From contig JACSVZ010000001.1 of NCBI GenBank assembly GCA_014706295.1, positions 36,938,318 to 37,002,317 on the forward strand: a stretch of DNA of 64,000 nt, read 5' to 3'. Positions 26,265 to 37,905 of the stretch are shown here, piece by piece (the stretch's first letter is position 1; the number at the start of each line of letters is the position of its first letter). This stretch comes from Lycocorax pyrrhopterus obiensis. Taxonomy: Eukaryota > Chordata > Aves > Passeriformes > Paradisaeidae. The position numbers and the translations under genes are program-made. The notes below the pieces were generated by a model. That model searched no databases. It was given only the letters and a program-made list of their open reading frames with translations, and was not told the origin of the DNA.

Positions 26265-26275
26265 GTATGTTAGGG

Positions 26276-27355
26276 CCAGGGATGTTGCTACTGGTAGGAA
26301 ACCCATATCCTAATTACAGTAATTACTTCAGGATTGAAATATTAAGGGTAGAGCTATAAAAGGCAGCTGGAAGAATTTATTTTAATGAAAAAAGTCCTCA
26401 AAAAGCTGTATTTTTTTCTTGTCCATTTTCTTTTTTAGGACTCCTCTCCCCTCTCCCCTCTCTCCTGTTTCTTCTCTCCTCTCATTTTTCCTATGGATAT
26501 ATAGTTTTGTGTTATGCTGTGCACTCATTTTTCATCCTCAACTGCTCACTCTAATGAATGTACATGTACTATAGCTTCACTTATAGAAGTCTGGGGATTT
26601 TTTTCTTTTTTTTTTTTTTTTTTGTTAAAGCCTCCCATTCAGCACTGCTTTCTGTCTCTTTTTCAAAAAGAAATTGCTTTTCCTGTGTTACTGAAATTAA
26701 AGGTGATTATTTTTTCCAGTACAAGTGTGTGGGTACACAGACAGATAGCTAGGTCTGTATTGTTTTCTCACTCATATCCAAGGAAGGTACTCTGGTGTTT
26801 CCAAGGCAGTTGTCAACTGTAGCCGAAAGAACGGCACGATTTTCTTTTCCACTGCTGTGAGGTACAATGAAAAAAGAGGCAAATTTTTTTTTGCCCTCAG
26901 AAGTTTCATTTCCAAGACTAGGAAGGTTTTTTTCCTCTCCTCTTCATCTTTCTCTGTTTCTTGCAAAGATAGAAATAAGAAACCAGACTTTCATAATTTC
27001 AGACGGGAATGACTAGAAGACAATATTGTAATGAAGCATCTAGTCCAATGAGTTCTATTTAGCTAAGCGTCCTTTTGCTGCATTGGAAAGGGGGTAACAC
27101 AAGGAGAAGAAGAAAAGAAACATAAAAGATCAGGAAGCTGGTCTAAGCAGTTTAAAAAAGTGAATATTTAAAACTTTTATTTTTTTTTTTCTGCTGAACA
27201 TAAACATAGATATTCCAACATTAAATTATACACAGTTTAAAGTAAACACTTTGAGAAATGGGGTAACCCTTCTTCAAATGTCTTTTGTTTTGGTGTTTGT
27301 TTCTTAAGTGAGAATATAGCAGTGACATGATAATTTTAAGCAACATGACATATCA
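26276..27355. other. Stretch without recognised genes, with pyrimidine tracts
   Basis: A C/T-rich tract lies at about 26433-26490 (repeats of cccctctc) and a T-rich run at 26598-26623, including T18 at 26606-26623. Nothing else recognised. Plus-strand open frames of 64-102 codons run through the T tract as polyphenylalanine and are artefacts of composition. Confidence 0.6.
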
Positions 27356-27491
27356 TAAATTCACAGAACAGTTTAGGTTGGAAGGAACCTTAAAGATAAT
27401 CTAGTTCCAACCTCTTTGCTGTTGAAAGGGGCACCTTCCATTAGACCAGGTTCCTCAGAGCTCCGTCCAACCTGGCCTTGAATACTGTGAT
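27356..27491 (-). mobile_element. CR1 LINE 3' fragment, antisense
   Basis: The plus strand reads ataaattcacagaacagttt and aggttggaaggaaccttaaa, then the complement of the CR1 3' untranslated region (agataatctagttccaacct), then ggcaccttccattagaccag and gttcctcagagctccgtcca. That is a clear CR1 3' end in antisense, truncated after about 135 bp. Confidence 0.92.
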
Positions 27492-27611
27492 ACAAAAGAA
27501 AAAAAACCCAAAAAGCAAACAAAAACCAAACCACAAACCAAACAAAAAAAAAAAAAAGAAAAAACACTGAACAACAAGAAACCTCAAAAAAACCCCCCAA
27601 AAGCACAAAAG
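27492..27611 (+). repeat. A/C-rich low-complexity tract
   Basis: Irregular caaa and accaaa units with long A runs lie directly against the 5' truncation point of the antisense CR1. The phenylalanine-rich minus-strand open frame through it is a composition artefact. Confidence 0.8.
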
Positions 27612-30344
27612 TTATAATCTGATTTTTAAATCTATATATGCATAGTTTGATATTTCATTGTTTTAATAAAGCAATTGATGTTTAGTACAGAGATAAAACA
27701 AAATCAACTCCCATAACACTGATCCATTCTTCTCAAACGATTTTATTTTTAATAAAATTTTAAGCTATCTCAACTGGGCTCAGCATTTTGTATTTTGATA
27801 CAAATTAAGCTCTTGGTCCTTGTTCTGGGTTTATGATTCAGATATGAAAACAAAATATGAAATCAGTTGCTGAATTAAGGGGATTGGGGCAAGGATTTAG
27901 TAATATGCATCCTTTCAGGAGGAAATATAAAAAAAAAAGAAATCTTGAAAAGACTTTGATGGTGCTGGTCTATTTTTTGTATTTTCAAATACAGCTTTCA
28001 GAGGAAAGGCATAGAAATTTATTTTATATGACACAAACAGATTTTTTTTTTCCCTTGATGCACCGAGAGCTTTAAGAGTAAATGAAAGACATATACTTTT
28101 GTGTCTAACCACTGAGATTCAAAATGAATGATTTTTTTTTACTTTGAAGTTATTGATTTCATCAGAAATACAAGTTTGAATGCAAGCATTAATTTTGCTG
28201 AATGTGGAGAATTGTTCTAAGAAGCAAATGCTCACTTTTTAACTTAAACTGTGATAATAAAATGAAAAAAAGTATTGCTCTCATTTAGAAATAAATCTGT
28301 CTGGAATGAGTGGTGGCCTCCAACTGAACAACAGTTAGTCTTACAATACTAATTGTAAGATGGTGCTTCAACTTCCACCATCAACAAAAACACAGAATGC
28401 TTTTGCTCTCTGAAGGTACGTATTTCTCCTTATGCTCCATAGAGAGAATCTAGGTGATTTGGGGAAGACGTCTAACATCTAACTTAGATGGCTCAGAGGG
28501 ACAGGATAAACGCCTGTTTGGCTGTTGCTGAGAATGTATTGGATGTGTTTCTTTAAATATTTATCAATTCTCAAAACGGCTTCCTGTGGGAGATATTAAT
28601 TTGCTTCTTTCTGAGCATATACAATTAATTTGGGAAAGCCTTTGGTAAAAGGTTGTTTCCGGAGTATGCTCTGACCAAAAGCAGAGAAGTAGATTTATTT
28701 GTCTACAATCCTGATTATAAACAGGGAAGGAAGACAGATTGTGTACAAGCTGCCCAAGAACCCAAATTATTACCTGTCCCACCAGCATCTGCCTACGTTG
28801 CCTCCTATGCAACGAGTCTTGCTGTTTAATTGCTGTTTCTCAGGTTTCCAGAGAAAGCTGGCACTGGCCATGGACCACACTAAGGGAAGCCAAGTAGAAA
28901 ATTTTGAAAAGACAGATGTAGTTAAAATCAGGTTTGCAAAAAGTAAATGCTAAGGTAACCTAAACTAGTTATGCCAGTAGCTCTTCCCCTGATGTGTGTA
29001 TGAGGATATGGGAGAAGAACTCTAAGACAGAGAGAGAGACAGACAGACAGATGGGTAATTTCCTTATCCATCATGCAAATATAATAAATTGATCAGCTTT
29101 CTTTCAAAATCCATACATGATGATGTGATCTGAGAAAGTACATTAGACTTCTCCAAGAAAACTAATGATTGAGAATGGTTATAGTGAAGAAAGGAAGATC
29201 AGAAACACATTTCTGAGGAATCTGAGATAGTTGTTGAGATGATTTCTCAGTTATGAAACGCAAAGGAAAATAAGAAAAAAAGTTGCAGTCTATTTCCATA
29301 ATGGTCTTGATAGAATGACTTCCTTTTTGTGTACGCAATGACCTGAGACAAGTAGTCATGCTTTCTGCTCACTAGTGATTATAGCTGCACAGAGTAAATA
29401 TCTGATCATAAATAGTGTGTTATTTCATACTAATGCTTTATAGATTGTCTCATGTGATTAGTACTCAGAAAGCTCATTACCTGCTTGATATCATTTTCTG
29501 CAGCTCTTCTGACATCAAATCTGTAGTGAACTGTAAACAGAATAACAGCAGTGATTTTGCTTTTTTACTCAAGCTGTGTATTTTTCTCATTCCTGATTTC
29601 TCAGCTGGCAAAAGGATTGAATTCTACAACAATGTAGAGGCAATTTTATCACATAATTGACTGCCAACTTCTCTATTAACCTGATAAAAACACTGCCATG
29701 CTGAAATGCGGTTCAAATGAACCTTTGCAGATTTGATTTTTCTGTGAGACACCTACATCTTCTACAGGTTCTACTATGTCAAACTACTTGTTAAAAGTAT
29801 AACAATCTTAACCCCAGATAACAGTCAGCTGGTATAGGATTAAATAAAACAAATTTCAAAGTTGTTAGGTAGAGGAAGGGAAGTCCTGACTTCAAACCCT
29901 GATTAATTACAAAAGGAGGATAATTACAGGATGAATTAGAGTAGATGTAGTATTCCGATTCTTTCCTCTCCTGCTCCTTTTGTTTTGTTTTTGTTTCTCT
30001 TTTCTCCCTTGGGAGACTTAAAACATATTCTTGAGTGTATTATCAGTACAGCTTCAGGTGAAAGATGCAAGTAGACAATATTTAATCAGAAACATTTCTA
30101 CAAAAAGTTTAATTTTTGTAGTAACTTGAGCAAATACCCGGGTGGGATTTCCTCCATATTCTTCAATAGCCATGATGTGATCTGTTCATATTCTTGGAAC
30201 AGATTTTGGGAAGTGAAATTTCAGGAATGAGATTTTAAGGGGATGAAGGCATTATTTCTCAATATTTGAGGCTCTGTTTCAGAGGCTAAGTGCCAAGATT
30301 AAAATATTAATTCTAGACTTAATTAAATGACTTTGCCCTCATGA
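27612..30344. other. AT-rich stretch without recognised genes
   Basis: Nothing recognised apart from a small GA/GACA microsatellite at 29026-29051 and short inverted repeats such as tcttacaat/attgtaaga at 28339-28360. Confidence 0.5.
29026..29051 (+). repeat. GA / GACA microsatellite
   Basis: Compound run of AG units followed by GACA units. Confidence 0.8.
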
Positions 30345-30898
30345 TGCATATGAGAAGATAACACACTGATGTTTTGGTTGGTGCTAAGTAGTGTTTATTC
30401 TAAGTCAAGAACATATTTTTTACTCATGCTCTTCCAGTCAGGAGGCAAAAAAAAGGAAAAAAAAAAAACCACTGGGAGAGACCACAGCGAGGACAGATGA
30501 CTCAAACTGGCTAAAGGGATATTACACACTGTGGAACACCATGTCCATTATAAAAACTGTGGAGTTACCCAGAAGGAGAACAGATTAGGGTTTGGGGATG
30601 AGGTCTGGTGTTGGCCAGCAGGTGGTGATTAATTGTATCCTGCACCACTTGCTGATTTTTTTTTTAATTATAATTGTTATTTTTTATTGTTAACTATTAC
30701 TATTATTATTACATTTTAATTTGTTAACTGTTATTATTATTAAATTTTACTTTGTTTCAATTATTAAACTGTTCATATCTCAACCTACAGATTTTTACTT
30801 TTGATTCTCCTCCCCATTCCACTGGGGAAGATGGAGAGAGGGGCGGTGACTGAGGGGCTGCATGGTGCTTAGTTGCCAGCTGAACTTGTACCACAGCA
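30345..30898 (+). mobile_element. LTR family A copy 2, 5'-truncated
   Basis: Same family as 25680-26264 but on the plus strand. Shared blocks in order are gataacacactgatgtt near 30357-30373, gctaagtagtgtttattcta near 30383-30402, caaactggctaaagggatat near 30502-30521, a tataaaaactg TATA-type box near 30548-30560, a TTA-rich microsatellite near 30700-30740, and ttcaattattaaactgttca near 30755-30774. The end is gtgcttagttgcc...accacagca at 30898. The first roughly 80 bases of the family are missing or unrecognisable, so no target duplication can be shown. It is non-coding. Confidence 0.8.
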
Positions 30899-31425
30899 GC
30901 TTCAAAGTTATAAATCAGCCTTTGGTTGTCTTTAAATGAATGACTATTTCTAAAAAGACACCTCAGCAGAGAAGTTTCCCCTCCCCACACACACAGAGCA
31001 GTTGGAGGCGGCATGACAAGCAACTGCAGAGATCTGAGCTCAACCAGTGGCTGCACGATCCTTATTTGGACAAACTAGCTTCCAGAATTTGTTTGTCCCT
31101 GTTTCCCATTGTTTCAGGCTAAGGGTGGTAACACTGAGCTGCAGGAGCTCTCCTCATCATATTGCCTTTGTTTCCTGGGTATCTTGTGACACAGGTGCTA
31201 TCTTTGGGAAGCCTTTTTTTTTCCCCAGTGGTGAATACCTTTTTGTGGGTAAAATACCTTCTCTTTTGTATACTCTTGCTGTTAATATTGCTGTTATTAC
31301 TGTGCTTATAGAAAATTATTTCAATTCATAGTCTCTCATTTATTGTCTCTTGCTTACCAAAAGGAGTGGGTGAAGTGGAGTGCCTTATTTGGAGTTTAAT
31401 TTCCGTGCTGGTGTTAAACCCAGCA
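30899..31425 (+). mobile_element. Probable second, unrelated LTR (family B), 3' end clear
   Basis: The right-hand part (about 31240-31425) reads tgctgttaatattgctgtta, then caattcatagtctctcattt and attgtctcttgcttaccaaa, and ends ctggtgttaaacccagca at 31425. This is the arrangement I associate with the 3' end of a common avian ERV LTR. The sequence from about 31000 (actgcagagatctgagctca) fits the same element. The 5' boundary is not seen; it lies somewhere between 30899 and about 31000, directly against LTR-A copy 2. No target duplication was found. Confidence 0.6.
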
Positions 31426-31593
31426 TACAAAGGTAGAAAAATTTACCTGTGGTTCTTGAGAATGGTCTTTTGCCTGTTTTGCCTGTTTTTGGGTTAGTTA
31501 TGTTTGGGTGTCTTTAAGCAGAGAATAATTGACTCTACAAGAGGAATATACATAAATTAAAGATATAGAATAGTTATTCACTGTCTAGCACCC

Positions 31594-32238
31594 TGTCCTG
31601 GTTTGAGACAAATTAAGGGAAATGCTCTGGGAGGAATGTCCCCTCCAAAGAAGGCAGGTTACAGCCACCCCTCCCCCACCAGGTTTGGGAAGAAAATTAC
31701 TCGGAGGTAAGTGAAAGCAAAAAAACCTATTTGTTTAACAAACACAATGCATGCAGGAAAGGGAAAAGAATAATGCTAAATAATAAAACCTCTCGCTATG
31801 GACAGAACCTGTGTAGATTTCAGAGTCCTTTGTGGGTGTGGCTTTCTCCGCTCCAGAGCTGGGCTTTCGGCATGGGCCCCTCTGGGCCTCGGTGGAAAGG
31901 CGCCCTGGTGAGGTTCTGATGTTCTGGTGTTCTGAACAGTTCCAGAAGAGAAGAAGAAGAAACCAAAGTCCTAGACCTCTGTACTTTAGATAATGAACAA
32001 GAAATTAGCTAAAAACCAAAAGGAATGTAACTCTCTTCCCTGCTGTAGAAGCGGAGCAGCCGGACAGAAGAAGCCAGAGAACTTATCTGTGTTTTTGAAC
32101 ACAGTGCCAAAGGAATTCCACTGGCTTCCCCCCCTCTCTCTTAAAGGTCTGCCTTAAAGCTACAGAAAAGGCACAGGAGTCATGTCTGGGCATAGAGCAG
32201 GCGATAGGGGATGCACATCATAAAGTCACCCCAAGACA
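31594..32238. mobile_element. Solo LTR (family C) with perfect 5-bp target duplication
   Basis: A 645-bp non-coding segment with LTR ends: TGTCCTGG at 31594 and AAGACA at 32238. It is flanked on both sides by caccc (31589-31593 and 32239-32243), a perfect 5-base duplication. It is GC-richer than its surroundings. The plus strand has an AATAAA within ataataaaac near 31780, but the minus strand also begins TG and ends CA, so the direction of transcription is not settled. There is no primer-binding site or viral coding region on either side, so it is a solo LTR. The intact duplication and sharp ends suggest it is among the younger insertions here. Confidence 0.85.
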
Positions 32239-33169
32239 CACCCACAAAAGGTACGTAAGAATTACCTGATATTAGACTAAGCACTTGTGTGCTCACCATT
32301 TCAACAGACAAGGCACCCAAAGAGCTGTCAGCGCTGTGGCTTCCACAGGGAATTCACAGTGCCAGAGGACTACCTCAGGCCTCTGACTGTAGCTCCATCA
32401 ATGGCATCCTGGCTAGGATCTCATCACCTTTGCCTGCCCTGTCTTTGCCTGTTAGGTCTCACACCTTTCCATGCTGGTATTTTCCCTTCTGAATCCTTGA
32501 GCCACTGATGATCTCACTTAGGCACTCTCATCTCGAATTCTGTCCTTTCTCGTCTCTGTACAGCCTTTCTCATAGCCCTTCCTCAGCACTGTGAGCACAG
32601 TTTATACAGTCAGTCCAGACCAGGGATGGTCTCAGTCCCTTGGTACATGGGTAGATTTACTTTTCATGGGAAAACAGATTAATTATGGATGTCTGTTCTC
32701 AGGAGGTGATTCCTAGTTTCACGTTTGGTGTGGACAGAAGCTTATGACAATTTCAATAGGAGCTGTAGTCCTAGTACAGTTGACTCAGTTTGGAGAGGAT
32801 GTTGCATCCCTTTGACCTTATGTTTGATTTTTCCTCTTGGCAGGATCTGTGCTCAGAGAAGAGTTTTTTGATTGCTCTTCAGAGATGCACTTCTTTCCCT
32901 CTGGATTACTGAGCAAATTAAGCTACTTAAGTCCAGATCTGTTTTCAAAGGCTCAGGAGTTACAGCATGATGCCATACAATAGTGGTTCTCTTAATTTCA
33001 TATTGGACTTATTCCTGTTTCCTTCAGAGAGTGACACAAGCCTCAGAACTCCCATATGAGTTGACAGAGAGAGTCAGAGTGAAAAGTCATACAGATTTCC
33101 AATGAAATGTATTGTGGCACTTGCAGGAGGGCAGAAGCATTTCCACAAAGTTACACTAAAACTAAAACT

Positions 33170-33208
33170 GTCTGTCTGTCTCTCTCTTTTTTTTTTTTTT
33201 CTTTTTTT
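33170..33208 (+). repeat. GTCT / CT / T microsatellite
   Basis: gtct units, then ct units, then T14, C and T7. Simple slippage-prone sequence. Confidence 0.85.
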
Positions 33209-35077
33209 ACAGTGAGAACCTTCTAAATTCTCAGGCACTAGAGCTTACTTTCAACAGGTGGAGCTGAGGAGTGACTGAGACACTTGACCTAGACAAAACA
33301 GAGGTTTCAGCCATTTAAGAAAACTGTCATGGAGAGGAAAAAAAATCACAGAAAACCCCACACCTTTATAAAAACACTTCAACTGGGATTTTGCTGCTCC
33401 TTTCCAATTCAGCAAACTGTATAAAGTGTGAATAGAAAGTCAACATTTCTAATAACTGCATGCAATTCCTTTAACTGCTGTTGCAACCCTCGTGACACTC
33501 ATTCTTGCTAGCCTGTTCTTGGCTATATATTATTGAATTGGGCTGCATTGTGAGATATCCAGGGCTGGAAACAGGGCCCAGGCATACAGATAACAGGCTG
33601 GCTGTTGTAAAACAGCTCCATTTTATTTTGAAAGTTGCATCACGGTTTGTCTGTGTGGATTGAGAGTGTGTAGTATACTAATTTTCTAAACCTTCTTCAC
33701 CCCCCTCAACATTAAATAGGCACACAGTTTTAAATTTTTACTTGTACAGAAAGAAAAGTATTCCCAAGATTTATTTTTTCTTTCTTCTTTTTTTTTTAAG
33801 AACAAGATTGACTGGTTATAGATGACAGCTTCTACTTTTTGAAGAAATAGAGATTAGAAATAAGTAAAACGAGACAACATGATCAGATAATGACACGAAA
33901 ATAATATAGTAATGGATTTAAGCAATTTGTTTTAATATCTGTAGATAATAACAAAATAAATTGCTTTAAAATATTTTTTGTCATATAAATTGTTATATAT
34001 TTTCCATGTGAGATTTTACAGAAAAATGAGGGCTTAATGCCTTGCAAGGAATGTATTTTTCAAAGTTCAATATCAGTGAATTTCTACCATGTATTAATTT
34101 AGTCTTTTCCTTTATGAACAATAAGCTGCACTATAAACTGTGGACTTTAGGTCTGAGAACCTACAGATAACATATCAGTTAATTTTATAATAATGTCCAT
34201 AAGTTTGATGAATGATGATAAAATATGTAATTAGCAAAATGGTGCTTTATATTTTTCAAGCTTTCTGAAAAGTCATACTACTTTCCAAGCAGGTTCATAA
34301 GAAATAAACACATTTACAAGATTTTAGATAATTCAGGCCCCTTGTTTTGCGCTGTCTTTTTTGAAAATCTTTCATATTTTGTTCTCCGAAGTAGCCTTTT
34401 AAACAATTAGTTACTTTTAATGTCTTCATTTAAATGCTCAACAATCAAGATAATTAGAATAAATTCGACATTGTCATATTATGCTAATGGCAATTCTGCC
34501 ACTTATCACTAGCATCCTGCAGGCACAGTGTTATCATAGAATTATGACTGGTCCATTTTATCACTTTAACTAAAGACTTTAAATGGATATAAACCAGGAG
34601 GAACTGTCATCTTCCTAATACAAATTAATGCAATTTCTGATGAAGAATTGTCTCTTGAGTACTGGGATCTTTGTGCTTCAATTCAGTTTTTGATTTCCTT
34701 CACAATACATATAAAGACAGACTTTGAACAATTAATTTTGTTCATATAAATTTGTGGGGCAGATCTGTCTTAGTTCTATTTCACATAAATAGAATAGTTG
34801 CATACAGAACCTAATTCAGTTCAAGCACAATATACCTGACAGTGTAAAGTGACCATTTTTCCCCCTGTATTTCTTAAGTGCTAATGATAAAAGAAGCTGA
34901 AGTATGTATTTATGAGGGAAATATCTTGGTCAGCTGAAAGATTCTCTGTAGATCTTCAGTACAACTGTATACCACATGTAAATCACTCTTGGAAACCAGG
35001 ATGTACTGACTGTCCTAAGGAGGATGCAACAGCTGCTCTTTAGAAACATATATTGCTTGTCTGGAGGTCATAGGAGC

Positions 35078-35095
35078 AAAAAAAAAAAAAAAAAA
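35078..35095 (+). repeat. A18 homopolymer
   Basis: Eighteen consecutive A with no recognisable retroposon body upstream. Confidence 0.85.
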
Positions 35096-36249
35096 TCTCA
35101 TTTATCCATTTATGTTGATGTCCTTATTAGTAGCATAGTGATAGCATAGACATTAAACAGCTTTTACTTTGTGTTCAACTTTTGGTTAAAGCCAAGTCCA
35201 TAAATCACAGCGAGCTGTTTCTGATGTTTTTCCCTGCAGTTTCCATTCATTAGAGTTATCATGATCGTGTCTCTTCAACTTCTGTGATTACTTCATTCAG
35301 ATTTTTCAGTGCCATTCATTCTTATGGCAAGATTGGCTTTGTCAAGAAAGTAGGAGAAAAATTCAAAAATTATTCAAAAATTATTTAAAATTAGTTCTGT
35401 TTTGGAAATTTTGGATAGAAACTCCTGTTTGCCACAGTTTCTGTCAAAAATACAACGTGTTTGGAGCATGCTAGGCTTGCTGCATGTGTGCAGATCCACA
35501 ATATCACACATGCACAGTGTACTGATGTTTCCCAGAAGCAGCAATCTCACTATGCCTGTGCTGCAAACTTAATCTTTACATGCATAGTGAATATGTCTGG
35601 AAATTTTGGACATCCCAGATGAGGGCACAAACTTCTCCAGTTCCCAGACAGAGAAAATTTCTTGACAGAAAAGGGAGGACACATCTGAGGAAATCCAGAT
35701 GTACTCTGGCTCTAGTTAAGACTGAAACGAAAACTGAAAATACCCCAAACTACCAGGGTCAGTGTTTAGCTACTTTTTCCTTCTTTGGGAAAAGATAGAA
35801 AACTCACTGTATTTAAAAAAAAAAAAATACTACATTAAATTCTCTTCCATACTATTTCCCTTTGTCTGACAAAAATTTTCTGAGTGGTCTTACACTTCTC
35901 TGTCCCTGCTATTTCCCAGCTACACTGTTCTCTTATCCCATGGCTTTTTAGAGTGCTTATCAAATGTCTTTGTCATAGTATTTCTGATATTATTTCAATT
36001 TGTTCTTATTAAATTATTATTTGAATGACTTGTTAAAATAATTCTATTTTAAATTATTTTGCTTAATATTTTTACTCATTTCTTGGCTTGTTACTTTCAA
36101 ACAAGTGTAAGGGAGGATTTTAGATGATTTCAGAATGATTAGTTAATCTAGCCTACCTTTCAGGATAGTGTAACTGTTGATTTTTCATAGTCTGAATTCA
36201 CTGATGCATTTGAAGAAACTCTCATTAACTTCAGTGGAACAGGTCCTGA

Positions 36250-37040
36250 GGGAGACGACTTGGAAAGATTCCCTTGTCTACTGATTGTCAACAGAGAGGA
36301 TCTTGTGAGTGAAGTGGAGATTGGCAGCTGTCTTGGTCACAGCAACCACAAAGAAGTAGAGTTTATAATCTCTGTTGACAGAAGGAAAAACGCCAGCAAA
36401 ACCTCAGCTCTAGATATGAGGAGAGGTGACTTCAGGCTGCTCAGGGAGTTAGTAAGTAAGGTCCCCTGGGAAAATGTTTTTGCAGGTGCTGGGGTCCATC
36501 AGTGTTGATCACTTTTTAATCATCATCTCCTAAGGGCACCGGAGCAGGCAATTGCCAAATGTCAGAAATGAAGCAGGTGAGGCAGAAGGATGTCTTGGCT
36601 AAACAGGAATCTTCTCTTGGGAACAAGGCAAAAAAGAGAAGCGTATGCCCAGTGTAAGCAAGGCTGTGTGACATGGAAAGAATACAGAGATGTTACTTCC
36701 CACTGCAATGAAAAATTCATACAGCCACAGCTCAATAGGAGTTGAAGCTGGCCACTTGTCCCCTGTGGGGGACAATAAAAAGAGTTTTTTTCAAATATAT
36801 TTATGTCAATAGGCAGAATAAAAATAATATAGGCCCATTACAGGATGAGGTTGGTTAACTCACAACCAGGGACATGGACAAGGCAGAGATATTTAATGAA
36901 TTCTTTGACTGCATCTTCAACATGTATGACAGCTCAAGGATGTCTCAGTGCCCTGAGCTGGAGGACCATGACTGTGCGAAGGATCAGTTCCCAGCTTGAA
37001 CTTGTGACAGATCTGCTGCTCCAGCTGGATGGTACAAATC
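36250..37040 (+). mobile_element. CR1 LINE fragment, endonuclease end and start of RT region
   Basis: A clear CR1 block in one frame at about 36270-36508: LLIVNREDLVSEVEIGSCLG, then HSNHKEVEFIISVDRRKNAS, KTSALDMRRGDFRLLRELVS and KVPWENVFAGAGVHQC. This is the C-terminal end of the apurinic-type endonuclease domain and the linker that follows. Decayed linker sequence continues through the AWLNK-like and KAEIFNEFFD-like regions (about 36590-36910). Similarity ends near 37040, where an LTR-A fragment begins. A CR1 tail in the same orientation reappears at 37490, but the RT core is missing, so either a deletion accompanied the interruption or these are two separate copies. Confidence 0.92.
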
Positions 37041-37044
37041 TATG

Positions 37045-37325
37045 GCACCCCCCATTTTATACACTGAGCATGATGTCATATGGTCTGGAATATCCCTTTG
37101 GTCAGTTTGTCCCAGCTGTGTATCCTCTCAACCTCCCATTCATCCCCAGCCCTCTTGCCAGCAAGGCAGTAGGAAATGCAGAAAAGGCCTTGACTCTGAG
37201 TAAGCCCTGCTCAGCAATAACAAAAACATCTCTATATTTTCAACCCTGTGCTCGGCAAAAATCCAAAACATAGTCCTCTACCAGCTAATGTGAAAAAATT
37301 AACTCTATCCCAGCTAAGATCAGCA
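37045..37325 (-). mobile_element. LTR family A copy 3, partial
   Basis: Antisense copy of the same LTR as 25680-26264. Shared plus-strand landmarks are ttttatacactgagcatgat (TATA region, near 37055), ggaatatccctttggtcagt near 37088, aaaaggccttgactctgagt near 37182, ccctgctcagcaataacaaa near 37206, and aattaactctatcccagct near 37298. The U3 side (right) is nearly complete to 37325. The R-U5 side (left) is missing, which includes the microsatellite and the terminal CA. It lies between two plus-strand CR1 pieces. Confidence 0.8.
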
Positions 37326-37406
37326 TATATAGTTTAAAAACAGAAACACAAAATCGAAATTCCTTAGTCCTTTAAGAGAATCCTTTAAGCAGTAAATCTG
37401 GAATTT

Positions 37407-37444
37407 TATATATATGCAACGTTATATATATATGCTATATATAC
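37407..37444 (+). repeat. Imperfect TA repeat
   Basis: Two ttatatatatgc-like units separated by aacg, then more TA. Low complexity between the LTR fragment and the CR1 tail. Confidence 0.75.
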
Positions 37445-37489
37445 TCCATGTATTTTCTTAGAAAATTGCATTATTCGTATTATTCATAT

Positions 37490-37681
37490 TCCTGAGAGGG
37501 TGGTAAGGCACTGGAAGAGAAAAGTTGTGGGTGCCTAATCTGTGGAACTGTTAAAGCACAAGTTGTATGGAGCTCTGTGTAACCTGGTCTAGTGAAAGAT
37601 GTCCCTGCACATAGCAGGGGGCTTGGAACAAGATGACCTGGTAAGGTTCCTTTCAATCCAGGCCATTCTACTATTCCATAG
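37490..37681 (+). mobile_element. CR1 LINE 3' tail
   Basis: Reads gagggtggtaaggcactgga, then the CR1 3' pattern with gtaacctggtctagtgaaag, atgtccctgcacatagcagg and ttcctttcaatccaggccat, ending in tctactattccata. These blocks match the 3' end of CR1 on the plus strand. It may be the tail of the copy at 36250-37040. Confidence 0.9.
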
Positions 37682-37905
37682 CTATCATGTTTCTTGCCAA
37701 CAATGAATATTTTCATATTCCTGACTTTGGACATCATAATACCAAGAATAAGTCTCCATTGTTTAAACATCCATTTAATTGTATTTCCTTTTACCTTTCT
37801 ATCTTAACATCTGCAATACTCTACAGATTTTTCTGTATAGTATTATAAAAAAGAAAATGTTAGACATATCAACTGAAGTCTCTCTTGCATAAAGCTCTTA
37901 ACTGA

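Larger units (their letters stand above)
32239..36249. other. Stretch without recognised genes
   Basis: 32280-32640 is somewhat GC-richer and unidentified, with 67-73 codon open frames lacking motifs. 33890-34700 is non-repetitive AT-rich DNA that looks like the sort of sequence often conserved between vertebrates. The motif attaacttcagtggaacagg at about 36223-36242 resembles an old dispersed repeat core. Microsatellites are listed separately. Confidence 0.45.

Noticed and set aside
26576..26760. Polyphenylalanine open frames as membrane proteins
   Set aside because: They are direct translations of a T-rich microsatellite.
26999..27060. atctagtccaatg as another antisense CR1 3' end
   Set aside because: Only about a dozen bases match the CR1 pattern and neither the tail nor the upstream part is present.
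27373..27606. Minus-strand phenylalanine-rich open frame
   Set aside because: It spans an antisense CR1 tail and an A/C-rich tract and has no coding character.
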